64,000 nt of DNA, taken from positions 3,687,786 through 3,751,785 of the forward strand of contig NZ_CP036339.1 of assembly GCF_007746075.1 (NCBI RefSeq), read 5' to 3'. A program made the translations under genes and the position numbers. The notes under the pieces were generated by a model that saw nothing but the letters and a program-made list of their open reading frames with translations, did not search any database and had not been told where the DNA came from. The stretch's first letter is position 1. Every line of letters begins with the position of its first letter. This document shows positions 52,682 through 61,766 of the stretch, piece after piece. Origin of the DNA: Lacipirellula limnantheis (lineage in GTDB: Bacteria; Planctomycetota; Planctomycetia; Pirellulales; Lacipirellulaceae).

Positions 52682-53290
52682 TTACCCAGTGATCTTCTGA
52701 TGATCAAACAACGGCGCCGTCTCAATCGGACTCGCCACATACCCGCTGTGATGCGGCACCGGCAACTCGTCCTCCACCTTCCTGCCAATTGCCTGGCCGG
52801 GAATGCGGGCGATTCGGTGACCCTTGATCTTGTCCTGGATCCGCATCAATCCCTCGAGCAGCGCCTCGGGTCGGGGCGGGCAGCCGGGGACGTAAACATC
52901 CACCGGCACCACCAAGTCGACCCCCTTCACCACGTGATAGCCATACTTGAAATACGGCCCGCCGCCGACAGTGCAGGCGCCCATGGCGATCACAAACTTC
53001 GGGTCGGGCATCATGTTGTAAAGTCGCCGAACGCGGCTGGCCATTTTGTATGTTACTGTGCCAGCGACGATCATTAGGTCTGCTTGCCGCGGAGTGGCGC
53101 GGAACGCCCCGGCGCCAAACCGATCCATGTCGTAGCGGCTTGCTCCCGCAGCCATCATCTCGATCGCACAGCATGCCAAGCCAAACGTCAGCGGCCAAAT
53201 GCTGGCCTGCCGCGCCCAATTGATCGCTTGCTCCACGGTCGTCGTGATGACGTTTTCCTCAAACCGTCCTTCAATCCAAGGTTGCGACAT
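52682..53290 (-). CDS. nuoB: NADH-quinone oxidoreductase subunit B
   Basis: The 202-residue product is the subunit that carries cluster N2 of complex I. Its 4Fe-4S ligands are all present: Cys40-Cys41 (GLACCAIE), Cys106 (GACTVGG) and Cys137 (PGCPPRP). No other nuo gene is nearby; it lies between sufR and sufC on the same strand. It could be a complex I gene split from its operon or a second paralogue. The ATG at 53290 starts the normal-length protein; the open frame upstream is not homologous. Confidence 0.92.
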   Translation of the reverse strand: MSQPWIEGRFEENVITTTVEQAINWARQASIWPLTFGLACCAIEMMAAGASRYDMDRFGAGAFRATPRQADLMIVAGTVTYKMASRVRRLYNMMPDPKFVIAMGACTVGGGPYFKYGYHVVKGVDLVVPVDVYVPGCPPRPEALLEGLMRIQDKIKGHRIARIPGQAIGRKVEDELPVPHHSGYVASPIETAPLFDHQKITG

Positions 53291-53458
53291 AGCGGTTCGA
53301 TCGTCCTGTGAGTTGATAGCGGCGCGTCCACTTGCCCGGTCGTCGGCGTCTGGGCCCTCAGCCTTTCGGTCTGCACCGAACAAGAAGCCCAAAACCCTTA
53401 CGGCGAAAGGCTTAGCGTATCACGCTAGCTCGCGCCCGACTAGGAGTCGCCACTCGCT

Positions 53459-54094
53459 TCAGCCCGCTGCTCCACTTGCTTCGAAGGTACAACAATTCGC
53501 TCCATCGAGCCGGCACGAACTCAGCCGCATCGACTCGCCGAGCACGCTCGACAACAACATCTTTTCCATCGCACAGACGCCCCGATCATGCTCGGCAAGG
53601 TCGGGGTAGGGGCAAGCCAGCGCGGTCAACACCGGCAACTCCCCTGACGCTGATTCATGGTATTCGAACGGCACATCCTGGCTCGCCATCAGGCGGGCCA
53701 AATCGGCCATCCGCTCCTTCACCGTTTCGCCTTGAATCTGACCGCGGTAGCTCTCGGCTAAGCGGTCGGAGACTCGCTTCAACAGGCCGCGACGAATCTC
53801 GGGGTCACGAATCTCGCGGATCTCGTCCCATAGCACCTGCACGAGCGGGCCGTAGTTGTTGCCGCCCGACCGAATTCCGGCGGGCGTCAACGAGTAACGA
53901 TGCGTCGGCCGGCCGCGACCCGCAGCTGCCGACTCGCGGGCGACGAGCCCATGCTCCATCAACCGCGTCAGCCTCTGGCGCACCGCCGTCGCGGTAACGC
54001 CCGTGAACTCAACCAAATCGCTCACGCTTGCAACGGCATGGCGGCGCAAGTAATCGACAATCGTTTGGTCAGAGAGTTCGGTGATCGCGTTCAT
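53459..54094 (-). CDS. sufR: Fe-S-sensing transcriptional regulator SufR
   Basis: The 211-residue protein has an N-terminal winged helix (about 8-70, with SVSDLVEFTGVTATAVRQRL and the wing GRGRPTHRYSLTPAG). Cysteines 161, 174 and 194 (with 201/202) could bind a 4Fe-4S cluster, as in SufR of cyanobacteria and actinobacteria, which represses suf genes when cluster-loaded. It heads the suf cluster on the same strand. A regulator separated from sufC only by nuoB would fit autoregulation of the whole set, but I found no convincing operator. Confidence 0.86.
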   Translation of the reverse strand: MNAITELSDQTIVDYLRRHAVASVSDLVEFTGVTATAVRQRLTRLMEHGLVARESAAAGRGRPTHRYSLTPAGIRSGGNNYGPLVQVLWDEIREIRDPEIRRGLLKRVSDRLAESYRGQIQGETVKERMADLARLMASQDVPFEYHESASGELPVLTALACPYPDLAEHDRGVCAMEKMLLSSVLGESMRLSSCRLDGANCCTFEASGAAG

Positions 54095-54323
54095 AGCTCT
54101 TTTTACTGCTGGGCGATGAGCCGCATGACACTCAATACTAACGCCAAGCCGATTTGTGACAACCGCCTATTTGATAAATACCTAAGTGTGCAAATTCAAG
54201 AAGCTGTAAGTCATTGACACGGAAGATGTTATTCGATAAAAGTCAGCCTCTGCTAGCGTCACATGACGGGCGTTACGCACACGATTAGAGGTCAAATCAG
54301 ACGTTGGCAGAGGAGGCGACTAG

Positions 54324-56117
54324 GTGTCGAGCAAATCCCCAGCGGGCGGCGAGCAGTGGGCCTCCCGAATCGGCGTCATTCTGGCAGTCGCCGGCTCGGC
54401 TGTCGGACTCGGCAATTTTCTACGATTCCCGGGTCAGGCCGCCCAGCACGGCGGCGGCGCCTTCATGATTCCGTATTTCATCTCCCTACTGGTTCTGGGG
54501 ATTCCCCTGTGCTGGGCCGAATGGACGATGGGCCGGTATGGGGGCCTCAACGGGTTCAACTCCGCTCCCGGCATCTACAGCACACTCTGGAAAAGCCGGT
54601 GGGCGCGGTACTTCGGAGCGATTGCGCTTGTCGTCCCTCTCGTGATCTACATGTACTACGTCGTCATCGAGGCATGGTGCCTGGGGTACGCGATCCAGTA
54701 CCTCACCGGTTCGTTGATGAAAGAAGGAAGCAACGCCGAAGTCTTCCAGACGCACTTCGATGAATTCGTTGGGGCCGACGCCAATGGTGCCTTGTTCCAG
54801 TCGAGACGCCTGGGGTTTCTGGTCATCTTGGCGGGGACGTTTATCGCGAATTTTGTGTTGATCTATCGGGGCGTGAGCAAAGGGATTGAAACCTTTTGCC
54901 GCGTTGCGATGCCGGCGATGGCAGTGCTCGCGTTCATCGTACTGATCCGAGTTTTGACGCTCGGTACTCCAGATCCCAGTAAGCCAGACCAATCCGTCTT
55001 GGGCGGACTTGGATTCATGTGGAATCCCGACTTCTCTCACCTATCCGATCCGCAGATGTGGCTCGCCGCGGCCGGTCAAATCTTCTTCACGCTGTCGGTC
55101 GGCTTCGGCATTGTCATCAACTATGCGAGCTATTTGAAACGCAAGGACGACGTCGTCCTCAGCGGCGTGACCGCCTGCAGCGTTAATGAGTTCTTTGAAG
55201 TCTGCTTCGGCGGACTGATCACGCTGCCGGCGGCGTTCATTTTCCTCGGTGCGGCTGCGGGTTCGCAAGGAACGTTTGATCTCGGCTTCAAGGCGCTGCC
55301 GAACGTTTTTGCACAGATGCCTGGCGGGAGGATCATTGGGTTCTTGTGGTTCATCGTGTTGTTCATCGCGGCCATCACGAGCAGCATTTCGATGCTGCAG
55401 CCTGTCATCGCCTTCTTCGAAGAAGGGTTCGGACTGAAGCGGCATGCGTCGGCGGCGATGTTGGGACTCGTGTCGGCGCTCGGATGCGGTTTCGTCCTCT
55501 ACTTCTCCGAGGGGATGGTGGCGCTAGATACCCTCGACTTCTGGGTAGGCAGCGTCCTGATTATCATGCTCGCGCTCATTCAAGCGATCATTTACGGTTG
55601 GTGCTTCGGGATCGAGCGAGGAGCCGAGGAAGCCCACGTCGGCGCCCACATGCGGATTCCGCATTTCGTGCAGTTGATGCTGAAGTACGTCGTGCCGGTC
55701 TACCTCATCACGATTTTTGCTATGTTTTGCTGGAATAACGTCCCGAGCCAAGACATCGACGTCGCAACGCTCGATGCCAACGTGGTCGCCGGCCTTCAAG
55801 AGGGCGAATTGGGTACGACGCTACTAGCGACGCTTGCCGCCCATGACATCGAGGCGCCGGCGGGATCCAAGTTGGTGAGTGACGGCAGCGATTGGCGGAT
55901 TGTCGATGCCGACGACGCGCTGCTCATTAAGCTGAGCGGAGGCGAAGACGGCGTGGCTTTGCAACGTCACAAAGCGGGATATTATGAAAACATCGTCAAC
56001 AATCCGGTCGCTCTGGCGTCGGTCCTGTTCATTGCCATTATTCTCGCCTTCCTGTTGCTCCTGGTGCATATCGCCGGCCGCCGCTGGGAAACCGAAGGAC
56101 GTTTGACTTATCCGTGA
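54324..56117 (+). CDS. Sodium-dependent NSS family transporter
   Basis: The 597-residue protein belongs to the neurotransmitter:sodium symporter family: [20 protein letters not shown] is the hallmark TM1, and the next helices ([10 protein letters not shown]) follow. It has about 12 spans. Unusually, about 100 polar residues (about 468-565, from [12 protein letters not shown] to [11 protein letters not shown]) are inserted before the last span. The GTG start at 54324 follows AGAGGAGG. Its stop overlaps the next gene's start (GTGA). The substrate, an amino acid or related solute, cannot be predicted. Confidence 0.9.
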   Translation: MSSKSPAGGEQWASRIGVILAVAGSAVGLGNFLRFPGQAAQHGGGAFMIPYFISLLVLGIPLCWAEWTMGRYGGLNGFNSAPGIYSTLWKSRWARYFGAIALVVPLVIYMYYVVIEAWCLGYAIQYLTGSLMKEGSNAEVFQTHFDEFVGADANGALFQSRRLGFLVILAGTFIANFVLIYRGVSKGIETFCRVAMPAMAVLAFIVLIRVLTLGTPDPSKPDQSVLGGLGFMWNPDFSHLSDPQMWLAAAGQIFFTLSVGFGIVINYASYLKRKDDVVLSGVTACSVNEFFEVCFGGLITLPAAFIFLGAAAGSQGTFDLGFKALPNVFAQMPGGRIIGFLWFIVLFIAAITSSISMLQPVIAFFEEGFGLKRHASAAMLGLVSALGCGFVLYFSEGMVALDTLDFWVGSVLIIMLALIQAIIYGWCFGIERGAEEAHVGAHMRIPHFVQLMLKYVVPVYLITIFAMFCWNNVPSQDIDVATLDANVVAGLQEGELGTTLLATLAAHDIEAPAGSKLVSDGSDWRIVDADDALLIKLSGGEDGVALQRHKAGYYENIVNNPVALASVLFIAIILAFLLLLVHIAGRRWETEGRLTYP

Positions 56118-56374
56118 GTCAGTCGTCTTTCCCGTCGACCATTGCGTATGTTCGAAACCAATTAGCGGAAACAGACAAAATGAGTTGGATTAGTCTTGCG
56201 GCCACCGAGGCGCTGAACGGTCAAGGGTGGACGATCATGCTGATCTCGGTCGGCTCCGTCGTGTCGTTGACTTTCTACTGCATACGTCGCGTGCTTCAGC
56301 TCCCTACCGAAGACGTCGAGGACATTAAGGGGCCGCTTGAAATCGACACGGGCGACACCCAGGACGCTGATTGA
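56114..56374 (+). CDS. Small membrane protein coupled to the NSS transporter
   Basis: The 86-residue product starts with GTG at 56114, overlapping the transporter's TGA by 4 bases. A shorter form could start at the ATG at 56180. It has one hydrophobic helix ([20 protein letters not shown]) followed by an acidic tail. The layout resembles MetS-type small subunits that accompany NSS transporters such as MetP in Corynebacterium. The resemblance is positional rather than a clear sequence match. Confidence 0.65.
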   Translation: MSQSSFPSTIAYVRNQLAETDKMSWISLAATEALNGQGWTIMLISVGSVVSLTFYCIRRVLQLPTEDVEDIKGPLEIDTGDTQDAD

Positions 56375-56426
56375 CTTCTTTGTCGGTTGATGGGTCTCGC
56401 GTCCCTGACTCTTCGCGCCGCTTGCC

Positions 56427-56867
56427 ATGCCTCTCGATGAACTGATCCCCGTCCTGCAGACCGCCATCGGCCCGGTGATTCTCATCTCCGGCGTCGGGAT
56501 GCTGCTGTTGACGATGACCAACCGACTCGGCCGGACCATTGATCGCTCGCGGGCGCTCATTGTACTCCGCAGCGCGTCGTCCAATTCCCGCCGGTTGGCC
56601 GTTGAGCTCCAATTGGGAATTCTCTGGAAGCGGGCCCGGTTGCTTCGTCAGGCAATCACTCTCGCTACCGTGGCCGCCCTGTTAGCCGCGTTCTTGATCA
56701 TCGTCCTGTTCATGGGGACGTTGGTCGATTTGCACGTTACGGTCGTGGTGATTCTGCTATTTACCGCGTGCCTCACGAGTCTCATCGGCTCGTTGCTGTT
56801 CTTCCTGCGCGACATCAATCTTTCGCTGCGAGCGCTGACTCATGAGTTGGAGCAGGGGGTCGAGTAG
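56427..56867 (+). CDS. DUF2721 membrane protein
   Basis: The 146-residue protein matches DUF2721. An N-terminal amphipathic helix and a first span (PLDELIPVLQTAIGPVILIS) are followed by TNRLGRTIDRSR, two further spans (about 75-95 and 103-125) and a terminal helix (DINLSLRALTHEL). Function is unknown. It is probably co-transcribed with the NSS transporter genes. Confidence 0.88.
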   Translation: MPLDELIPVLQTAIGPVILISGVGMLLLTMTNRLGRTIDRSRALIVLRSASSNSRRLAVELQLGILWKRARLLRQAITLATVAALLAAFLIIVLFMGTLVDLHVTVVVILLFTACLTSLIGSLLFFLRDINLSLRALTHELEQGVE

Positions 56868-56886
56868 ATTGAGCGGTTACTGCTGA

Positions 56887-57939
56887 TCACACGGGGAAGT
56901 AGTTCTCAACAACGGCATAAAACGCGGCGGGCGATTTAATGGTCGCGACATGTTTCCGAAAGTCGCGGGCACCGGGACGTCCTTGGGCGTAGCAGCAGGC
57001 GTACTTCCGCATGAGGACGCTGGCCTTCTCGTCGCCGAAGCGCTCGCGCACCAGTTCGAAGTGATGGATCATCAGCTCCCGCTGCTCTGCGAGCGTTGGG
57101 TCGGCCGGGATCGGTTCGCCGCGGACGGCGGCGGCGGCTTGAGCATAGAGCCAGGGCTTGTTCAGCGCCGCGCGGGCGATCATCACGCCGTCGACGTCGT
57201 ACCGCTCGAATGCCGCGACGACTTTCGCCGCCGAGTCGAGATCGCCGTTGCCGATAAGCGGGATCCGCTTGAGATGCGGCTTGATGGCGCTGATCAGATC
57301 CCAATCGGCTTCGCCGCTGAACATGTCGGCCGCCGTTCGTCCATGAACCGTGAGGGCCGCGGCGCCGGCGCCTTCGACGACCTGGGCGACGTCAATTGCG
57401 TTGATTCTATCTCGGGAGCAGCCGAGCCGAATCTTCGCGGTGACCGGCGTCGGGGCGCACGCCTTCACGACGCGTTCGATAATCTCCCCCATCCGGTCGG
57501 GGAACCGCAGCAGGTACGAGCCGCTGTGGGCCTTCTGCGTCACTTGTCGCACCGGGCAGCCGAAGTTGATGTCGACGACGCTCACCTGGTACTCGGTCGC
57601 GAGGCGGGCGCCGACCTTGGCGAGCGTCTCGGGTTCGTTATCCCAGATTTGCACGGCTAAGGGGCGGGGCTCCGCGGCCACGCCCCAGAGGCGGTCAGGG
57701 TGCTCCGCTTCGTGCTCGTCCATCCAGACGAAGCCGCGAGCGTTCACCATTTCGGTCGCGAGCAAGCCTGCGCCGCCGAACTCGCGAACAATCTGCCGGA
57801 ACGCGTAGTTGGTGAACCCCGCCATCGGCGCCTGTAAGATTGGCGGGTCGACGAGCAGCGGCCCGATATAGAACGGTTTCGCCAGTGGCCTGGGTAGCTC
57901 CGTGTCGCGTGCCGATGTTGGAATGGTCGTCGTTGCCAT
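56887..57939 (-). CDS. tRNA-dihydrouridine synthase (DusB-like)
   Basis: The 350-residue flavoenzyme reduces specific uridines in tRNA. It has QAPMAGFTNYAFR, ATEMVNARGF, VVDINFGCPVRQV (catalytic Cys in the GCP motif), PVTAKIRLG, ALTVHGRTAADMFSG and PLIGNGDLDSA, all diagnostic for Dus. The early part (residues 1-20) is extended. The ATG at 57939 was chosen because the upstream open frame lacks homology. It converges with the DUF2721 gene and is 76 bases from the end of the next gene on its strand. Confidence 0.93.
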   Translation of the reverse strand: MATTTIPTSARDTELPRPLAKPFYIGPLLVDPPILQAPMAGFTNYAFRQIVREFGGAGLLATEMVNARGFVWMDEHEAEHPDRLWGVAAEPRPLAVQIWDNEPETLAKVGARLATEYQVSVVDINFGCPVRQVTQKAHSGSYLLRFPDRMGEIIERVVKACAPTPVTAKIRLGCSRDRINAIDVAQVVEGAGAAALTVHGRTAADMFSGEADWDLISAIKPHLKRIPLIGNGDLDSAAKVVAAFERYDVDGVMIARAALNKPWLYAQAAAAVRGEPIPADPTLAEQRELMIHHFELVRERFGDEKASVLMRKYACCYAQGRPGARDFRKHVATIKSPAAFYAVVENYFPV

Positions 57940-57949
57940 ATGTGCGAAG

Positions 57950-57974
57950 AGCCCCCGGGATTCACCCGGGGGCT
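57950..57974 (-). terminator. GC-rich hairpin, candidate terminator
   Basis: AGCCCCCGGG pairs with CCCGGGGGCT around a 5-base loop. It lies 42 bases beyond the stop of the secreted coiled-coil protein gene (- strand) and just upstream of dus. The stem is strong but the U-tract is poor, so it is a moderate call. Confidence 0.5.
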
Positions 57975-58015
57975 CGCTTTGCTTGTTCCCTAGTGCTCTG
58001 AGCTCAACGTCATCG

Positions 58016-59356
58016 TTACTCGCGGTCCATGAGGTTGCGGAGCCGGCTGACGACGATGGACCGTTCCCGATCGCGGCCGAGCAGACGCTGCAACGGCCGG
58101 CGAACCTCCTGCCGCCGCTCGGCTTGGAACGTCGGCTTCGCGCCGCTGCCAGTCTTGGCGGCGTCGCCAGCGAGGGCATTCGCCTCAGCGGGTTCTTCCG
58201 CCGACGCTGGTTCGATGCCGCCCTGGCCCCAGCGCAACTGGTCGACGGGCGCCGAGGTCCGAATCATCATTGCGACGAGCCGATCGGCGGGGACGTCGGC
58301 CGGCGCGGCGAGCTCGGTGTAAGCGGCGATTTCCTGATTGTATTCGCGGGCACGGGCGACGAACTGTTGCCGCTGGAGCGACAACAGTTGCTGCGCCCGC
58401 AACAGCTCGGTCCCGTCGTTGGCGGGGTTACGCAGCGAGACTTCCTGTTGCAGGGCGGCCTGGGCATCGTCAATCGCCTGGGTCATCGAACGGAGTTGCC
58501 CGTGTCGGAGAGCCAGCACGTCGGCGAGCTTCTTGGCGACGAGGTCGGGTCGCGACGCGAAGATCTCGTCGTACTCCGCGTTGTAGCGGCCGCAGTGGGG
58601 GACGTCGGCCGGAACCGGAAGGGCCGACGACGCTGTGCCGCCGAGCAGCGTGTGGAGCTGCAACTGGGCCGCTTGGGCGGCAACGCGAGCGGCGTCGATG
58701 CGCGTCTTCGCATCGGCGAGGCGAACGTCCCATTGCTTGCTGGGCGCGGTGATCCCGGCGCGGAACGTCTCGAGTTCCTGAGCCTCGTGGATCGCCAGAT
58801 AATAGTCGGCCACCGCGGCCGCCAGGTCCCAGTAAGCCTTGGCCCGCTGCGTCTGGTCTTGCCGCGAGTGTGAATCGCGCACTGCCTCGCCGAGCGTGAT
58901 CGGGGCGCCCGCGAGTGGGGCGCCGCTGGGGGCCTTCATCAGTTCCTGCATCAGCTTGGTAGGCCGGGGGCCGCTGATCAGGGCCGAGCGTTCCGACGCG
59001 CCGGCGGGCTGCGCAGGTGGCGAGAAGGGTTGCGTTGCGGCCGCCGCTGGGGGCGGGGTGTCTGGCGTGGTCGCCGCGGCTGGTTGCTGGGTTGCCGTAC
59101 CGGCCGGCGTCGGCCCGGCCGCTTCGGGCGCGGCTTGATTGGGCTGAGCGAACAGGCTCGCATAGTCGGGCGTCGCTGCGGTCTCGGTGGCCGGGGCCGC
59201 GGCGGCGGGCTCGGGCGCCGCGGTCGTTGACTCCGCAGGAGACGACGTGTCAGCGGCGGGCGCTGCGGCGGGGGTGGCCGGCGAGTCGGCGTAGGGATTG
59301 GCGTGGGCGACTTGCCCGAGGCAGGCCAGGGTCATCCCGGCGAGTAACAACCTCAT
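58016..59356 (-). CDS. Secreted Ala/Pro-rich protein with TolC-like helical region
   Basis: The 446-residue protein has a signal peptide (MRLLLAGMTLACLGQVAHA), then about 130 residues dominated by Ala, Pro, Thr and Gln, probably an extended linker. The C-terminal two thirds are helical with heptad patterns (AKAYWDLAAAVADYYLAI, RIDAARVAAQAAQLQLHTLL and LLRAQQLLSLQRQQFVARA), reminiscent of the long helices of TolC-family outer-membrane channels but without their full repeat. A truncated efflux-channel role is possible but unsupported. The ATG at 59356 was chosen for the signal peptide; a much longer open frame upstream lacks meaning. Confidence 0.6.
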   Translation of the reverse strand: MRLLLAGMTLACLGQVAHANPYADSPATPAAAPAADTSSPAESTTAAPEPAAAAPATETAATPDYASLFAQPNQAAPEAAGPTPAGTATQQPAAATTPDTPPPAAAATQPFSPPAQPAGASERSALISGPRPTKLMQELMKAPSGAPLAGAPITLGEAVRDSHSRQDQTQRAKAYWDLAAAVADYYLAIHEAQELETFRAGITAPSKQWDVRLADAKTRIDAARVAAQAAQLQLHTLLGGTASSALPVPADVPHCGRYNAEYDEIFASRPDLVAKKLADVLALRHGQLRSMTQAIDDAQAALQQEVSLRNPANDGTELLRAQQLLSLQRQQFVARAREYNQEIAAYTELAAPADVPADRLVAMMIRTSAPVDQLRWGQGGIEPASAEEPAEANALAGDAAKTGSGAKPTFQAERRQEVRRPLQRLLGRDRERSIVVSRLRNLMDRE

Positions 59357-59584
59357 CGTGTGAATCCTCCGTCGTGAGTCGGCGCGGAACGCGCGGGTAG
59401 GCTCGGTGGGCGGGTGGTTCAGGGCGGGAAAGGGGCCGAATTCCCGGAGTAGCGAAGGTACTAGCGTCGCACGGGGCGAGGCGGCAGTCAATCGCCGCGA
59501 ACCGTCGTCGGCGTACGGGCAGGCGGCCCGGTTCAAACCAGGTGGTTTCGCGAAGCCAGGGAGAGTTGCGAAGGCTGGCAGGCG

Positions 59585-59716
59585 GGTTTTGTCCGATAAC
59601 GCCGGGCGTGAAATGCGATCTGCGCGGACAAAACCTCGATGAGGGCGGTGAGGCGACGCGAAATTTCGCGCCAAACCCGACAAATAAGGCCAGCGGCGTG
59701 TGGAAGGGTTTTGTCC
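59585..59716. promoter_or_regulatory. Three GGTTTTGTCC decamers (possible operator array)
   Basis: The decamer appears forward at 59585 and 59707 and as its complement GGACAAAACC at 59626. The first two form a 10-bp inverted repeat with a 31-base loop. It lies 230-360 bases upstream of the secreted coiled-coil protein gene. It could be regulatory or a repeat relic; I cannot tell which. Confidence 0.3.
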
Positions 59717-59754
59717 CATCGGCATGGACTCAACGTGAATAAAATGGGCGGCGC

Positions 59755-59832
59755 TTAAGTCTCAATACATTGGCGCTGACGGGTCCGCTGGATGCGACCC
59801 TGCAGACCCTCAATGGCTCCGTTTTGTACGGG
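59755..59832 (-). pseudogene. Possible C-terminal remnant of an ISL3-type transposase
   Basis: A short frame on the - strand reads TPVQNGAIEGLQGRIQRTRQ and ends 6 residues later at a stop. This resembles the NGxxEGxNxxIKxxxR block near the end of ISL3-family transposases. A stop codon precedes it and nothing upstream is recognisable. Only about 26 residues support it, so confidence is low. Confidence 0.25.
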
Positions 59833-60096
59833 CGTTCACTATAGCAGGTTGGGTGGCCAATTTCTGTAGAAAAGTTGCCCGATTTTCTCTCGCAGCGAGT
59901 GAGGTATTTCGCCGAGGCGCAGAGCGTTGCAGCCGTTTACTTCGCGATTGGTTGCAGCGCGTGACGCTCGGGGCGACGACTCACGGCGCCGGCGGCCTCG
60001 CGGATGATTTTCGATCCGAAATGGCGCCGATGGCGACCTGACTGGTATAACGGCGACGCGCATCCATGCCACCGTTCCATCCGAGCGCGTCCAATC

Positions 60097-60762
60097 ATGC
60101 CGCCGTCCGCCAAACGCCGCTCCATTTTGGTCAAATCAGCGCAGCACGTCGACGAGAACGGCGTGCCGACGATCCAGAGTTCGGTCGGGCTGATGCTGCT
60201 GGGGTTTGCGCTGTTCGTCAGCGTGCCGGCGACGGCGCTAGGATTGCTTTACACATTTTCGATGGCGGCGACGGGCGAGGCGACCGATGGGCGTGAGACT
60301 TGGGCACTGGCGAGCAATTACCGGCTGATGCTGTGGGTGACGGGGAACTTACGGGCGTTTTACTTGGGGTGGATGTGCCTGGCCGCCTATAACTTCTTCG
60401 CGCAGAGGTCGGCGGCGCCGCGGATGCTGATGCAGCTGTTCGCGGGCGGGATCGTGCTGAGCCTGTTGGAAGGCTGGTGGGAAGCGTCTTTTGCCGATGG
60501 GGACGAAGCGTACGCGATGCGGGCGATGGGCGATGCCACGCGAGGGGCGTTTTGGGCGGCGATCTGGTTTATTTATGTGTGGCGATCGCGCAGCGTATCA
60601 AAGGTCTTTGTTTACCCGTTGCCAGAACGTGCGGAGCCGATGGAGATCGTGGAATTCGTCGAGGCGACGGAAGCGATAGAATCGATGACGACTGGCAGGA
60701 ACGAAGCGGCGGACAGTCGAAGTCGTTTACCGCATCTGGGTAAGACGACGTCGTCCATGTGA
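60097..60762 (+). CDS. Membrane protein, DUF2569-like
   Basis: The 221-residue protein from the ATG at 60097 has four hydrophobic segments (about 33-55, 75-100, 110-128 and 150-168). The end of the last one, FIYVWRSRSVSKVFVYPL, resembles the DUF2569 end motif (IxxKSKRVKxTF). A polar tail of about 45 residues follows. The function is unknown. Its TGA overlaps the ATG of the next small gene, which repeats this end motif. Confidence 0.6.
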   Translation: MPPSAKRRSILVKSAQHVDENGVPTIQSSVGLMLLGFALFVSVPATALGLLYTFSMAATGEATDGRETWALASNYRLMLWVTGNLRAFYLGWMCLAAYNFFAQRSAAPRMLMQLFAGGIVLSLLEGWWEASFADGDEAYAMRAMGDATRGAFWAAIWFIYVWRSRSVSKVFVYPLPERAEPMEIVEFVEATEAIESMTTGRNEAADSRSRLPHLGKTTSSM

Positions 60763-60944
60763 TGTTCACGTTGAACGTGGCCGGAGTAATTCGCTACGCG
60801 GCGTTCAGTTCCATCGCCGCCGGCCTCTGGTCGATCTACTTGTGGCGGTCAAAGACGGTCAAGCGAGTGTTTGTATATCCGCTGACACAGCAACATAAGT
60901 CCGCGCCTGGGCCGAGCGAGTCATCTGGAGAGCGTCATGTCTGA
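60759..60944 (+). CDS. Short membrane protein repeating the DUF2569-like end
   Basis: The 61-residue product overlaps the gene before it (ATGATG at the junction) and the gene after it (8 bases). It has one span and the motif IYLWRSKTVKRVFVYPL, which closely matches the end of the preceding protein. It is probably a truncated tandem duplicate, still translated through coupling. It could also be a pseudogene remnant. Confidence 0.5.
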   Translation: MMFTLNVAGVIRYAAFSSIAAGLWSIYLWRSKTVKRVFVYPLTQQHKSAPGPSESSGERHV

Positions 60945-61281
60945 CCAACGATCCTCCATGCGCGCCAGCGACGACCCTTCGCCAAGGCAGCCGCGGCCAG
61001 AAGCGGACTTGGCGACCTATCACATCGTCACCGACACAGTGACGGGCGTGAACTTTCGTCGCCAGGACAACGTGCTGCAGGCGATCTGCGTGTGCGCAGC
61101 GACGGCAATCGGAGCAGGAGCGGGAGTGATCCTGGCCACCCTCAATCCGCGCTGGAATCTGCCGTGGTTTGGCGGCGCGCTGTTCGGCTCATTTCTCGGC
61201 ATGATCGTCGGCGTCTTCGCGAGCGGTATCTTCTTGATGATTTACCGAGCCGTGCGCCATCTTCAAGGGAAGCACGATTAG
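60937..61281 (+). CDS. Two-span membrane protein of unknown function
   Basis: The 114-residue protein has a polar N-terminus of about 45 residues and two hydrophobic helices (about 47-65 and 75-103). The Gly-rich segment WFGGALFGSFLGMIVGVF resembles glycine-zipper membrane helices. It overlaps the small gene before it by 8 bases, so three genes here form one operon. The family is unrecognised. Confidence 0.58.
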   Translation: MSDQRSSMRASDDPSPRQPRPEADLATYHIVTDTVTGVNFRRQDNVLQAICVCAATAIGAGAGVILATLNPRWNLPWFGGALFGSFLGMIVGVFASGIFLMIYRAVRHLQGKHD

Positions 61282-61412
61282 CGAATTGAGGGTGCTCGTC
61301 AGCTTGCCTACCGCAACGAGATTTCTCAGGGCGGGTTGGTCCCTATTTGCGAGCAGATCGAGAGGGTCCCCGCCGATTTTTATCTCGTAGGACTTAATTG
61401 CAACGAAGACGG

Positions 61413-61649
61413 ATGAGCGGCGTCAGACTCACCACTCGACAGCTTTTCACGTCGACGGTTGTGGCCGCCGGGTTATTGACGTTCGCGCGAATGATGGGGT
61501 TGAGCGATGGGGCGACGCTCGTGGCGTTCGGGCCGCTGGTGGTAGTGGCGCTGCTCGGGCGATACTTGTCCGACCTGGGGTGTTTGATGGCCGTGTTTGG
61601 ATATGCTTTACTTGTGTTTGCGTTTTTTGGATTTGTGGGGCTACAATAG
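61413..61649 (+). CDS. Small three-span membrane protein
   Basis: The protein has 78 residues from the ATG at 61413 (a TTG at 61398 is an alternative). Nearly the whole chain is hydrophobic, with a short basic N-terminus (RLTTRQLF) and spans at about 12-30, 33-50 and 55-75. It resembles small planctomycete membrane proteins of unknown role. Coding status is plausible but weakly supported. Confidence 0.45.
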   Translation: MSGVRLTTRQLFTSTVVAAGLLTFARMMGLSDGATLVAFGPLVVVALLGRYLSDLGCLMAVFGYALLVFAFFGFVGLQ

Positions 61650-61766
61650 CGGCGTGGGATTTTTTGTCGCAATCCGGGACTGTGACGCCGGGCAAAATCT
61701 CATTGACTGCACCTCAGACTTATTCAACCGCCAACACTTCTACCCGTTTAGTATGAGGATGTTATT

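Larger units (their letters stand above)
59357..60096. other. Long intergenic region with GGTTTTGTCC motifs and a transposase remnant
   Basis: This 740-base gap separates two divergent genes. It holds three copies of the 10-mer GGTTTTGTCC or its complement (59585-59594, 59626-59635 and 59707-59716). A possible transposase C-terminal fragment lies at 59755-59832. No intact ORF is supported. Base composition drops in GC near 59840-59890. Confidence 0.5.
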
